Origin: Lachnospiraceae bacterium
GTDB taxonomy: Bacteria > Bacillota > Clostridia > Lachnospirales > Lachnospiraceae
Assembly (NCBI GenBank): GCA_017441295.1
Contig: JAFRYA010000024.1
Location: 1-50,162 of the forward strand
Length of the DNA: 50,162 nt
Direction: 5' to 3'
The notes beneath the pieces are model-generated. The model saw only the letters and a list, made by a program, of their open reading frames with translations. It did not search any database and had not been told where the DNA came from. The position numbers and the translations under genes were made by a program. The number at the start of each line of letters is the position of its first letter. Within the stretch, counting starts at the first letter, position 1. Positions 9,783-17,513 of the stretch are shown here, in pieces.

Positions 9783-11448
9783 AGGCCTCTGCCCTTTCTT
9801 TCAGCTCTCGGGCATTATTCATCGTGATCTCTGTAATCTCCTGCCCTCCGATCAGGCCGGCAATTTCAGCGATCATTCCTTCATCATCCAGCTTAGTAAC
9901 ATCCGAAATAGTTGAACCGTCCACAGCTTCCTTGTGAATCTGGAAATGTGTATCTGCCATCGCAGCAATCTGCGGCAGATGCGTGATGCAGATAATCTGA
10001 TGATTATGGCTAAGGAACTCCAGCTTTTCAGCAACCATCTGGGCTGTCTTGCCGCTGATACCGGTATCAATTTCATCAAAGATCAGCGTAGGAATATCAT
10101 CATTATCAGCAACAGATGCCTTTATTGCCAGCATGATCCTGGAAAGTTCGCCTCCTGAAGCCACCTTCGCCAGCGGTTTAACAGCCTCACCAGGATTAGT
10201 GGAAATCAGGAATTCAACTTTATCAAAACCATTTGCTGATATCTTATCAGCCTTTTCAAAGTTGATGCCGAATTCGCTGCTGAGGAAATTCAGGTCTTTC
10301 AAATTCCTGATTATCATAGGCTCCAGAACTCCAGCTGTTTTATGCCTTTCATCAGAAAGCTTATGGGCCAGCTGATTCAGTTTTACTTTTGAATCATAGA
10401 GCTGCTTTTCAAGAGCCGCTTTGGACTCAGCATAGTTTTCAAAATCATTAAGTTTCTTGGCTGTGTCATCGGAATACTTCAGGATTTCTTCGATGGTAGA
10501 ACCATATTTATTCTTAAGCCGGTTTAGCTGGTCAAGCCTGTCCTGCACAAAGGCCAGTCTCTCGCCATCAAACCTGTTGTCATTAATATATTTTTCCATA
10601 TCCTGGCTCAGGTCCTTGGAAATGGAATCCAGGTCCATCAATGTGTCTCTGAACGCTGCAACGCTTTCATCCATTGAAAATGCAGCTGCAACCTCTCTGA
10701 TAGCCTTGGCCAGCTGATTGCGTATGCTGTCTCCATCGCCTTCGATTGAATTATAAGCCTTAAGAATTGACTCGCTGATCCTTTCAGCGCTGTTAAGCTT
10801 CTTAAATTCAGCTTCCAGAGCATCGTCCTCACCCGGCGTAAGAGCTGCTTTCTCAATTTCTTTTAATTCATGCTCCAGCAGAGACTTCTCACGCTCGAGC
10901 GCCTGCTGATCCATGTTATAGTTCAGTAATTCCCTTCTGATTGATTTGAAATGATCGTATTCACCTCTGACCTGCTCTTTAAGAGCCGCGATAGGTTCAC
11001 CGCCAAATTTGTCGAGGATCATAATGTGATTATTTGAATTCAAAAGGGACTGATGATCATGCTGTCCATGAATGTCGACCAGCATGGAAGTGATCTTTTT
11101 AAGATTAGAAAGTGTGACGGTCTCGCCGTTTATTTTGGCCAGACTGGAATCAGAAGAAATCTTCCTGGTAATTGTTATATTTGAGCCGTCCGGAGTAATA
11201 TCAGCCTCTTCAAGCGCTGAAATCACCTTCTGGTCGACATCTGTAAACTGGATCTCAACCAGACCGGAGTCTGCACCGCTCCTGACCATAGATCTATTAG
11301 CCTTTTCTCCGAGCGCAATATTAACAGACCCAATTATAATGGATTTACCGGCACCTGTTTCACCGGTCATACAATTGAGTCCGTTTTCAAAATCAATGTC
11401 TGCTTCCTTAATAAGTGCAAGATTTCTTATATGAACGTTTCTAAGCAT
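9769..11448 (-). CDS. recN: DNA repair protein RecN
   Basis: A protein of 559 aa, an SMC-like ATPase for double-strand-break repair. Walker A is GETGAGKS at residues 29-36. Two long coiled-coil arms follow (about 150-380). The ABC signature ASGGELSRIM is near residue 435 and Walker B is LIFDEIDTGISG. The start directly abuts the argR stop (TAAATG) and has only a weak ribosome-binding site, so translation is probably coupled to argR. argR-recN is a conserved pair in Bacillota. The 3' end overlaps rqcH by 14 bp with no terminator. Confidence 0.95.
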   Translation of the reverse strand: MLRNVHIRNLALIKEADIDFENGLNCMTGETGAGKSIIIGSVNIALGEKANRSMVRSGADSGLVEIQFTDVDQKVISALEEADITPDGSNITITRKISSDSSLAKINGETVTLSNLKKITSMLVDIHGQHDHQSLLNSNNHIMILDKFGGEPIAALKEQVRGEYDHFKSIRRELLNYNMDQQALEREKSLLEHELKEIEKAALTPGEDDALEAEFKKLNSAERISESILKAYNSIEGDGDSIRNQLAKAIREVAAAFSMDESVAAFRDTLMDLDSISKDLSQDMEKYINDNRFDGERLAFVQDRLDQLNRLKNKYGSTIEEILKYSDDTAKKLNDFENYAESKAALEKQLYDSKVKLNQLAHKLSDERHKTAGVLEPMIIRNLKDLNFLSSEFGINFEKADKISANGFDKVEFLISTNPGEAVKPLAKVASGGELSRIMLAIKASVADNDDIPTLIFDEIDTGISGKTAQMVAEKLEFLSHNHQIICITHLPQIAAMADTHFQIHKEAVDGSTISDVTKLDDEGMIAEIAGLIGGQEITEITMNNARELKERAEAFKKD

Positions 11449-11898
11449 TTAATTATTCTTTACCAAAGCGTATATTTTGTTCAGCAATAATTTGGCATCC
11501 TGATCAGACGCGCAGACGCACATGATAGTATCGTCACCGGCAATAGATCCTACAATTTCAACAAATTCCATGGAATCAATCGCTGCAGCAACAGCCATTG
11601 CCATTCCTGATACGGTCTTGATCACAACAATGTTACATGCCAAAGATGCTTTCGTAAATCCATCTGTGAGCACTCTCAGGAATTTATTATATCCTTCAAT
11701 GCGCTCTTCAGGATATACGTACTTGAATCCGTTCGGTGTGGCCACCTTCTCCAGATGCATCTCGCGAATATCCCTGGAAACAGTAGCCTGGGTGACCTGG
11801 AATCCGCAGCCATTAAGCAGTCGGGCCAGCTCCTCCTGGGTTTCAATATCTTTCTCACCTATTAATTCAATAATTTTTTCGTGCCTTAAAGATTTCAT
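11449..11898 (-). CDS. argR: arginine repressor ArgR/AhrC
   Basis: A protein of 149 aa, normal for the family. The winged HTH (about 1-70, QATVSRDIREMHLEKV) and C-terminal oligomerisation/arginine-binding domain (about 80-149, EIVGSIAGDDTIM) are both present. It represses arginine biosynthesis and activates catabolism with L-arginine as co-repressor. The ATG at 11898 is chosen because family members begin MKS-RHEKI; the upstream frame to 11928 would start inside the promoter. A TATAAT box ends 7 nt before this ATG and there is no Shine-Dalgarno sequence. AT-rich repeats just upstream (11938-11967) could be its own operator. Confidence 0.95.
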   Translation of the reverse strand: MKSLRHEKIIELIGEKDIETQEELARLLNGCGFQVTQATVSRDIREMHLEKVATPNGFKYVYPEERIEGYNKFLRVLTDGFTKASLACNIVVIKTVSGMAMAVAAAIDSMEFVEIVGSIAGDDTIMCVCASDQDAKLLLNKIYALVKNN

Positions 11899-11905
11899 AG
11901 AAGGA

Positions 11906-11935
11906 ATTATACGCAGAAATATACACAAAAGTCAA
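11906..11935 (-). promoter_or_regulatory. promoter of argR-recN
   Basis: On the minus strand TTGACT (11935-11930), 18 nt, TATAAT (11911-11906), then 7 nt to the argR ATG. Close to consensus. The expected start of transcription is at the initiation codon. Confidence 0.7.
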
Positions 11936-11937
11936 TA

Positions 11938-11967
11938 AATTATGCATAAATTATTGCATAAATGCAT
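11938..11967. promoter_or_regulatory. candidate ArgR operator (ARG-box-like repeats)
   Basis: On the minus strand the unit ATTTATGCA occurs twice in tandem about 13 bp apart, and on either strand TGCATAAATGCA is a 12-bp palindrome (11955-11966). ARG boxes in Bacillota are AT-rich imperfect palindromes of similar composition. The position immediately upstream of the argR -35 box fits autoregulation, and control of the RNA gene on the other side is possible. Assignment is by context and composition only. Confidence 0.35.
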
Positions 11968-12005
11968 CTTCTTTGTTATAGAATCAGCATTTATCAATTT
12001 TATAT

Positions 12006-12183
12006 AAAGGCTATTATCCATACGGCACGAAAGCTACTAGGTTCAGAACATGTTCGGATAATCGCGGGTTCTAGTGCGGAACTCGCACTCCTAAAGTCGT
12101 GCTCAGACAGTCCTGAGCTCGGTCCCTATCCGGACATGACCTTCACCAAGGGCTTTCGGCTTATTGTATGTCTAATAGCCTTT
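12006..12183 (+). ncRNA. structured non-coding RNA of unassigned class
   Basis: No credible protein lies between argR and the permease gene, but nested complementary segments define a rod. P1 is an 11-bp perfect closing stem, 12006-12016 with 12173-12183. P2 is 12019-12023 with 12166-12170. P3 is 12028-12034 with 12152-12158 (7 bp, perfect). P4 is 12049-12060 with 12127-12138 (12 bp, one G-U). At the tip are two perfect 6-bp hairpins, 12073-12089 and 12101-12118. A rho-independent terminator follows on the plus strand (12198-12229), which favours this orientation. A TATATA box is at 12001-12006 with a poor -35. The class is not recognised with certainty; the raiA-motif RNA of Bacillota is one candidate by size and stand-alone setting. 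A protein reading of the region (85 codons) matches nothing. Confidence 0.7.
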
Positions 12184-12197
12184 ATACAAAATAAAAG

Positions 12198-12229
12198 AAG
12201 CTGCTCCATTAACAAATGAAGCAGCTTTT
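12198..12229. terminator. bidirectional intrinsic terminator
   Basis: Stem AAGCTGCT/AGCAGCTT (12198-12205, 12220-12227) is flanked by an A-run on one side and a T-run on the other. It ends the structured RNA on the plus strand and the permease gene on the minus strand. Confidence 0.8.
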
Positions 12230-12247
12230 ATTAATAATCCAGCTTAT

Positions 12248-13600
12248 TTATTCAGCTTTTTCATCCTTTTTCTTTCTTCCTCTAAGGACGAGGTTTACGA
12301 TAATGCCCAGGATGAGTGCACATGCAATTTCAGTAAGGGTTACAGCACCGATCTTAAGAACCATTCCGCCGATACCGCAGATGAAGATTGTTGATGCTGT
12401 GAATAAGTTTCTATTGTCGTTCAGGTCTACAGGCTGAAGCATCTTAAGACCGCTGACAGCGATGAAGCCGTACAGAGTTACGCAGACACCGCCCATTACA
12501 CAACCAGGGATTGTGGAAAGCAATGTTACGAACGGTCCGAAGAATGAGATGACGATCGCGATGATCGATGTGGCCAGTATTGTTACTACTGAAGCGTTTC
12601 CAGTGATAGCTACACAGCCAACAGACTCGCCGTATGTGGTATTCGGGCAGCCGCCGAAGATTGCTCCTACAAATGATCCGATACCATCACCAAACATTGT
12701 TCTGTGCAGACCAGGCTCTTCCAGAAGATCCTTGCCGATGATGGATGACAGGTTCTTGTGGTCAGCGATGTGCTCAGCGAATACAACGAATGCAACAGGG
12801 ATATAAGCAACAGCGATTGTTGCGATATACTTGCCGTCTACTGCAGCGAAACCTTTTGCAGCTGTCAGGAATGTGAAATCAGGAATCCATTTCATGCTCT
12901 GGAAAGCGGAGAAATCGATGATCTGAAGAGCTGCATTGCCGGTTGCATTGCCGATAAGTGTGAAGATTGTAGCAACAATATATCCAGCTGCGATACCGAT
13001 GATGAACGGAATCAGCTTCATGAACTTCTTGCCGTATACTGAGCAGATCATAACAACAAAGAGTGTTACAAGAGCGCAGATAAATGCCACCCAAATGTGA
13101 GGATTCATAACGAATGCGCCTGCGTCTGCGTCAAATCCGCCTGCGAGTGAATCGCTGACAGCATTACCTGCAAGTGAAAGTCCGATGATCGCAACTGTAG
13201 GTCCGATAACTACCGGAGGCATCAGATAATTAACCCAACGTACACCGGCTACTTTGATAACAATAGCGATGATTACATAAACAAGTCCTGCAAAACCTGC
13301 ACCGATGATCAATCCTGCATATCCGGCTTCAACCGAAACAGCTCCGGCAAATGCGGCGAACATTGATCCCAGGAAAGCGAATGATGATCCCAGGAACACG
13401 GGGCTCTTAAACTTTGTGAAAAGAAGATAAATGATGGTACCAACACCGGCACCAAACAGCGCTGCTGACTGGCTCATGCCATTGCCAACGATTGACGGAA
13501 CGGCGATGGTGGCTGCCAGAATTGCCAGTAACTGCTGTAATGCAAATACGAGCACCTTGCCAAACGCAGGTCTGTCACTTACATCATAAACTAGATTCAT
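12248..13600 (-). CDS. uraA: uracil permease, NCS2/UraA family
   Basis: A protein of 450 aa with about 14 membrane segments. NCS2 hallmarks are present: the half-helix region FLGSSFAFLGSMFAA near residue 75 and the TTYGESVGCVAITGNASV motif near residue 320, which includes the substrate-contact Glu. It is a nucleobase:H+ symporter in the cytoplasmic membrane. Uracil specificity is inferred from cotranscription with pyrR; xanthine permeases share the fold. The ATG at 13600 follows AGGAGG; a longer frame to 13657 would overlap pyrR and lacks a site. Named pyrP in Bacillus, uraA in general. Confidence 0.9.
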   Translation of the reverse strand: MNLVYDVSDRPAFGKVLVFALQQLLAILAATIAVPSIVGNGMSQSAALFGAGVGTIIYLLFTKFKSPVFLGSSFAFLGSMFAAFAGAVSVEAGYAGLIIGAGFAGLVYVIIAIVIKVAGVRWVNYLMPPVVIGPTVAIIGLSLAGNAVSDSLAGGFDADAGAFVMNPHIWVAFICALVTLFVVMICSVYGKKFMKLIPFIIGIAAGYIVATIFTLIGNATGNAALQIIDFSAFQSMKWIPDFTFLTAAKGFAAVDGKYIATIAVAYIPVAFVVFAEHIADHKNLSSIIGKDLLEEPGLHRTMFGDGIGSFVGAIFGGCPNTTYGESVGCVAITGNASVVTILATSIIAIVISFFGPFVTLLSTIPGCVMGGVCVTLYGFIAVSGLKMLQPVDLNDNRNLFTASTIFICGIGGMVLKIGAVTLTEIACALILGIIVNLVLRGRKKKDEKAE

Positions 13601-13646
13601 AACTTTTCCTCCTGAAAATATTGCATACTCAGCTGCAATTAAATTT

Positions 13647-14183
13647 CTATGATTCATACAGCTCTACAGCTGTTTTGTCATCAAACGGCGGGATCTTAAC
13701 TGAAATCCTCTCGCTCTGGGACGTTGGAACGTTCTTGCCGACATAATCACCTCTGATCGGAAGCTCTCTGTGTCCCCTGTCGACCAGCACAGCCAGCTGA
13801 ATGGAAGCTGCCCTGCCGATACTCATCAGCGCGTCCATTGCGGCCCTGGCCGTACGGCCTGTATATAAAACATCGTCTACGAGTACAATTTTCTTGCCGG
13901 TAATATCAAATGGTATGTCAGTCTGATGCAGCACCGGATCCGGATTATCATGAGTCAGATCGTCCCTGTAAAAAGTAATATCCAATGCGCCTGTGTCAAC
14001 TCTCGTACCTTCTATTGCCTCAATATTGTCCGCAATGATCCTGGACAGCGGCACGCCGCGGCGCATGATGCCGATCAGACAAAGGTTGTCCGCTCCATGA
14101 TTCTTCTCAAGAATCTCGTGTGATATTCTTTTTAATGCCCTGGACACTGCCTGCTCGTCCATCAGACTGGCTTTAAATCCCAT
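13647..14183 (-). CDS. pyrR: bifunctional pyr operon attenuator / uracil phosphoribosyltransferase PyrR
   Basis: A protein of 178 aa, standard length, with the PRPP-binding motif [17 protein letters not shown] near residue 100. PyrR binds a leader RNA hairpin when UMP is high and so promotes termination; it also has weak UPRTase activity. The ATG is preceded by TTGGAG located directly after the attenuator U-tract. The gene is followed by the uracil permease 46 nt downstream, the usual start of a pyr regulon unit, although no biosynthetic pyr genes follow. Confidence 0.94.
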   Translation of the reverse strand: MGFKASLMDEQAVSRALKRISHEILEKNHGADNLCLIGIMRRGVPLSRIIADNIEAIEGTRVDTGALDITFYRDDLTHDNPDPVLHQTDIPFDITGKKIVLVDDVLYTGRTARAAMDALMSIGRAASIQLAVLVDRGHRELPIRGDYVGKNVPTSQSERISVKIPPFDDKTAVELYES

Positions 14184-14297
14184 AATAACTCCAAGAAAAA
14201 AGCTGCATCAGGATGCAGCTCAAATAAATATATTATATATGAATCCTTGCCGGCATCTCTGTACCAAACTTAAAGGTATTTATTTTTCTAGATACTA
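14184..14297 (-). promoter_or_regulatory. pyrR leader with PyrR-type transcription attenuator
   Basis: The transcript (minus strand) first forms a hairpin at 14276-14245. Its lower stem is CCTT/AAGG and its upper stem is GGUA/UGCC, closing the hexaloop CAGAGA, which fits the CNGNGA loop expected of PyrR binding sites. It then meets an intrinsic terminator, stem AGCTGCAT/ATGCAGCT with loop CCTG (14220-14201) and six T residues, placed immediately before the pyrR ribosome-binding site. The binding-loop match is by eye; the terminator is clear. Confidence 0.6.
14201..14220 (-). terminator. attenuator terminator of pyrR leader
   Basis: An 8-bp perfect stem with a 4-nt loop and TTTTTT on the minus strand, ending 17 nt before the pyrR ATG. 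Termination here would shut off pyrR and the permease. Confidence 0.75.
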
Positions 14298-14320
14298 CCA
14301 CTTTACTGAGAAAATGTAAA
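14292..14320 (-). promoter_or_regulatory. promoter of pyrR-uraA
   Basis: TTTACA (14320-14315), 17-nt spacer, TAGTAT (14297-14292) on the minus strand. It gives a leader of about 100 nt, enough for the attenuator. Confidence 0.5.
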
Positions 14321-14354
14321 ACAGAATTGTGGTTCTTTTTAAATACAATACACA

Positions 14355-15827
14355 TTATGTAGTGTATTCATCTGCTATTTTCTCCGCATTGACCACAATA
14401 TCTGTATCAAAGCCATAAGCTTTCAGCAGTTTGATCGCGTTTCTTGAATCAGCACTGCCTTCTTTGAGTTTGTAGTCAAATGTTATCTGTTCGCCATCTA
14501 CCTGCTCTGAAAAATGATAATTATTCATGTAATCTTTCAGTATATTTGTCAGCTCAATGTCATGGGTCGCGGCGAATATAATGGCATTGCTCTTTGACAG
14601 GCTTTTAAGGATCTCGCTGGATGCTGCTATCCTTTCGGCTGTGTTAGTACCCCTGAGCACTTCATCAATAAAGCAAAGCAGCGGAACGTCACCCAGTTCA
14701 TCAAATATCCTCTTAAGTGATTTGATTTCAACAACGAAATAGCTTTCGTTATCCTGAAGGTTGTCCTTCAGGGCCATAGAAGATAATACTTTGAAATATC
14801 CGGTCCTGCATTCCTGAGCCATACAGGTATAAATTGTCTGAGCCAGCATCTGGTTAATAGCCAGGGACTTAAGGAATGTTGACTTGCCTGATGCATTAGA
14901 TCCTGTCAGGAGAACTGAACCTTTTATATCAATGTCATTCGAAACCGGATCAGTGATGAGCGGATGGTATAACCCCTTAACACAGAGTCCGGCACCGCTG
15001 AATTCAGGTTTACAATATGCTTTCAGTGACTTTCTGAATTTGAACAGACTGGTTGCCAGCTCGGTTTCACCCAAAGCATTATACAGCTGTCTGATCTCAT
15101 CTTCTTTAGACAGAGCTTCTTTGCGCATAAGATTGAACTTGATCAGGTCAATATGGGTGATCATTCTGACATAATCAAGTATTACGTCAACCAGTGAGCC
15201 TGATACACTGTTTGTCAGCAGCCATGCTCCCCTCTTAAGCCCTGAGAAAGACTTGACAGACGCACTCAGGTCATCGTGTATTTTGCTGAATTCATCAGCC
15301 TTCATCACATCCAGTCTGTTGATCCTGCCTGCAGCATTGACCATGGAGACCAGATATTTAAGACACTGGAAATAGCCTTCTATTTCAGCTTTAACCCTGA
15401 AATAAACTATTATGTTAACTGCAATGATTACGACTAACGCAATAATACCCGCTACAGGCAAAACAAAAAGCAGCGCGATCGCAGCAAGAAGCAGCAGGAT
15501 CAGTATGAAATGCAGAGCGTTGCTCCTTGGCTTCAGTTCCTTTAATCTGAAAATATAATCATAGAAAGATACTTTCTTTGTGAATCCCAGATCTTTAAAT
15601 ATCTTCTCTAAACGGCTTAAATCCTTGCCGTTTTCGCTGAAATAGTCTGCCCTGCTGTCTCGGTCTTTAATAAGCTCACCATCCAGACATAAATTATGCA
15701 GGGAACTGTAAATATATTCCCTGCCGACTGATGAACCGGAATGATCTATCAGAGCAGCAACCCTGTCCATATCCAGATCATTCCAGGTAATATTATCTAT
15801 ATAAAACGATTCTTTCTCTTTATTCAT
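14355..15827 (-). CDS. membrane-associated MutS-family ATPase (MutS domain V only)
   Basis: A protein of 490 aa. The C-terminal half is a MutS-type ATPase: Walker A GSNASGKS at about 309-316 and Walker B CFIDEVLRGTNTAER near 385. The N-terminal mismatch-recognition domain of MutS is absent. A hydrophobic stretch at about 105-145 makes two membrane helices, and the rest (150-300) resembles the helical lever/core of MutS. Such short MutS-related proteins are widespread in Clostridia and have no established function. The ATG lies inside the last codons of gpsA (8-nt overlap) behind AGGGGAAAG. It is the last gene of the rex-alr-der run. It should not be called a mismatch repair protein. Confidence 0.82.
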   Translation of the reverse strand: MNKEKESFYIDNITWNDLDMDRVAALIDHSGSSVGREYIYSSLHNLCLDGELIKDRDSRADYFSENGKDLSRLEKIFKDLGFTKKVSFYDYIFRLKELKPRSNALHFILILLLLAAIALLFVLPVAGIIALVVIIAVNIIVYFRVKAEIEGYFQCLKYLVSMVNAAGRINRLDVMKADEFSKIHDDLSASVKSFSGLKRGAWLLTNSVSGSLVDVILDYVRMITHIDLIKFNLMRKEALSKEDEIRQLYNALGETELATSLFKFRKSLKAYCKPEFSGAGLCVKGLYHPLITDPVSNDIDIKGSVLLTGSNASGKSTFLKSLAINQMLAQTIYTCMAQECRTGYFKVLSSMALKDNLQDNESYFVVEIKSLKRIFDELGDVPLLCFIDEVLRGTNTAERIAASSEILKSLSKSNAIIFAATHDIELTNILKDYMNNYHFSEQVDGEQITFDYKLKEGSADSRNAIKLLKAYGFDTDIVVNAEKIADEYTT

Positions 15828-16809
15828 CAATCTTTCCCCTGAGCATCAGGTTATTTACTGACTCTCTCGGTGAAGCGCCCTCGAAAAGCACTTTGTTTAC
15901 TTCGAAAACTATAGGCATCTCAACATCATATTTAAGTGCCAGTTCCTTGGCTGACTGGGCTGAAACAATGCCCTCAACAACCATGTTTACTTCCTTAACG
16001 GCCTCGTCCATGGATTTGCCCTGTCCGATTAGAATGCCTGCGCGCCTGTTGCGGCTGTGCATGCTGGCGCATGTAACGATCAGATCGCCCATTCCGGTCA
16101 GTCCATACAGTGTCTCCGTTCTGGCGCCCATTTTAATAGCAAGTCTGGCCATTTCCTTAATGCCTCTGGTGATCAGCGCGGCCTTAATATTGTCACCATA
16201 TCCCAATCCGTCAGCAATACCGGCCGCCAGAGCAATTACATTCTTGAGCGCTCCGCCTAGCTCAATGCCCAGTACATCATTGCTGGTATAGACTCTGAAC
16301 ACCTCGCTGGAAAATACGTCCTGAAGATATTTAGCTGTTTCAGGTTTCTCACCGGCTACCGTGACAACTGTAGGCAGTCTCCGGGATACTTCCTCTGCAT
16401 GTGAAGGTCCTGACAGCGCGTATACATCTGCCTCAGGAAGTTCAGACTTAATAACATCGGTGAGGATCATATATGTGCCTGTTTCCAGGCCTTTAGCCAC
16501 ATTAACAATAATCTGTCCGTCTTTGATGAGACCCTTTAATCTGGCTGCAGTGGATCGGGTGAACTTGGATGCAACAGCCATTACAAGTATGTCTCTGTCT
16601 TTGACAGCTTCTTCCAGATCACATGTCAGTTTAATAGTCTCGGGTATCTTTACCCCCGGCAGATATTTAGGGTTCTCACCCGTTTCTTTTAATATAGTGA
16701 TCTCATCTGCCACAGCACTCCAGACAATAACGTCATGTCCGTTGTCGCTCAGCAGAATGCTTAATCCCAACGCCCAGCTTCCGGCACCTAATACAGTAAC
16801 TTTAGCCAT
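15820..16809 (-). CDS. gpsA: NAD(P)-dependent glycerol-3-phosphate dehydrogenase
   Basis: A protein of 329 aa. It reduces dihydroxyacetone phosphate to sn-glycerol-3-phosphate, the backbone of phospholipids and lipoteichoic acid. The Rossmann motif VLGAGSWALGLSILL is at the N-terminus; the catalytic segment has Lys in ELGGALKNVIALAAG near residue 190 and GLTGMGDLIVTC. AAAGGAG precedes the ATG. The start overlaps the plsY stop by one base, so the product and its consumer PlsY are made from coupled genes. Confidence 0.96.
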   Translation of the reverse strand: MAKVTVLGAGSWALGLSILLSDNGHDVIVWSAVADEITILKETGENPKYLPGVKIPETIKLTCDLEEAVKDRDILVMAVASKFTRSTAARLKGLIKDGQIIVNVAKGLETGTYMILTDVIKSELPEADVYALSGPSHAEEVSRRLPTVVTVAGEKPETAKYLQDVFSSEVFRVYTSNDVLGIELGGALKNVIALAAGIADGLGYGDNIKAALITRGIKEMARLAIKMGARTETLYGLTGMGDLIVTCASMHSRNRRAGILIGQGKSMDEAVKEVNMVVEGIVSAQSAKELALKYDVEMPIVFEVNKVLFEGASPRESVNNLMLRGKIDE

Positions 16810-17513
16810 TACTTGTTCTCCTTTGAATCTGTATCTTTATTAATGCTTTGAAGCTCTTTATCGCTCATGATAACGAATTTGTTTTCCTGGCCTTTAAGCA
16901 GACGGGAAATATTCTTCCTGTGCTGCACCAGAACCATTATGGTCATGATCGTCATAATGATATAGCAGTCCGGTCTCCATGCCGGATCGATCGAATTCAG
17001 TCCCGTCAGATCAAATACTATGAATGCGGCCAATTCAAAAATCATCAGCAGCATGGAACCCAATGAAACATACTGGGTGATCAGCAGTGTTCCAAAGAAT
17101 ACAACGATTCCTAAAACAATCAGTTTCCAATCCCACAGGCAGATTATTACAGCCGCGCTGGCCGCAACTCCCTTGCCTCCTTTGAAATGCAGGTAGAACG
17201 GGAAATTATGTCCCAGAACAGCGCCCAAGCCTGTATAAAGCATAATCGCGTATCTGGCAATGTCGAACTTAAGCAGAAGTACGAAAACAACAAATGTCAG
17301 CGCCACAGATATGAAAACCTTGAACAGATCTCCGATAAATGTGGATACGCCTGCGCGGATGCCCAGAACCCTGAACATATTGGTGGTGCCCAGGTTGCCG
17401 CTTCCCTTGCTCCGTACGTCAACGCCTATATGCTTTCCGTAAATATAGGCTGTCTGGAACAAACCAAATCCATATCCAATTACAACACATGCAAGGCAAA
17501 TTAATCTTTCCAT
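16809..17513 (-). CDS. plsY: acyl-phosphate:glycerol-3-phosphate acyltransferase PlsY
   Basis: A protein of 234 aa with about five membrane helices. The three conserved cytoplasmic loops of PlsY are present: GSGNLGTTNMFRVLG (about 37-51), GHNFPFYLHFKGGKGVA (about 100) and the C-terminal loop near VLVQHRKNISRLLKG. It transfers the acyl group of acyl-phosphate to G3P, the first step of phosphatidic acid synthesis in Bacillota. The ATG at 17513 overlaps the der stop (TGATG). The ~20-residue charged tail is longer than in many homologues. Confidence 0.95.
   Translation of the reverse strand: MERLICLACVVIGYGFGLFQTAYIYGKHIGVDVRSKGSGNLGTTNMFRVLGIRAGVSTFIGDLFKVFISVALTFVVFVLLLKFDIARYAIMLYTGLGAVLGHNFPFYLHFKGGKGVAASAAVIICLWDWKLIVLGIVVFFGTLLITQYVSLGSMLLMIFELAAFIVFDLTGLNSIDPAWRPDCYIIMTIMTIMVLVQHRKNISRLLKGQENKFVIMSDKELQSINKDTDSKENK

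Noticed and set aside
11962..12219. 85-codon plus-strand open frame as a small protein
   Set aside because: It runs through both arms of the nested helices and the terminator, has no ribosome-binding site and resembles no protein. The base-pairing explains the conserved-looking sequence better.
14340..14370. terminator at the end of the MutS-like gene
   Set aside because: AATACAC/GTGTATT pairs over the stop codon, but it is A+T-rich and is not followed by a clean T-run.
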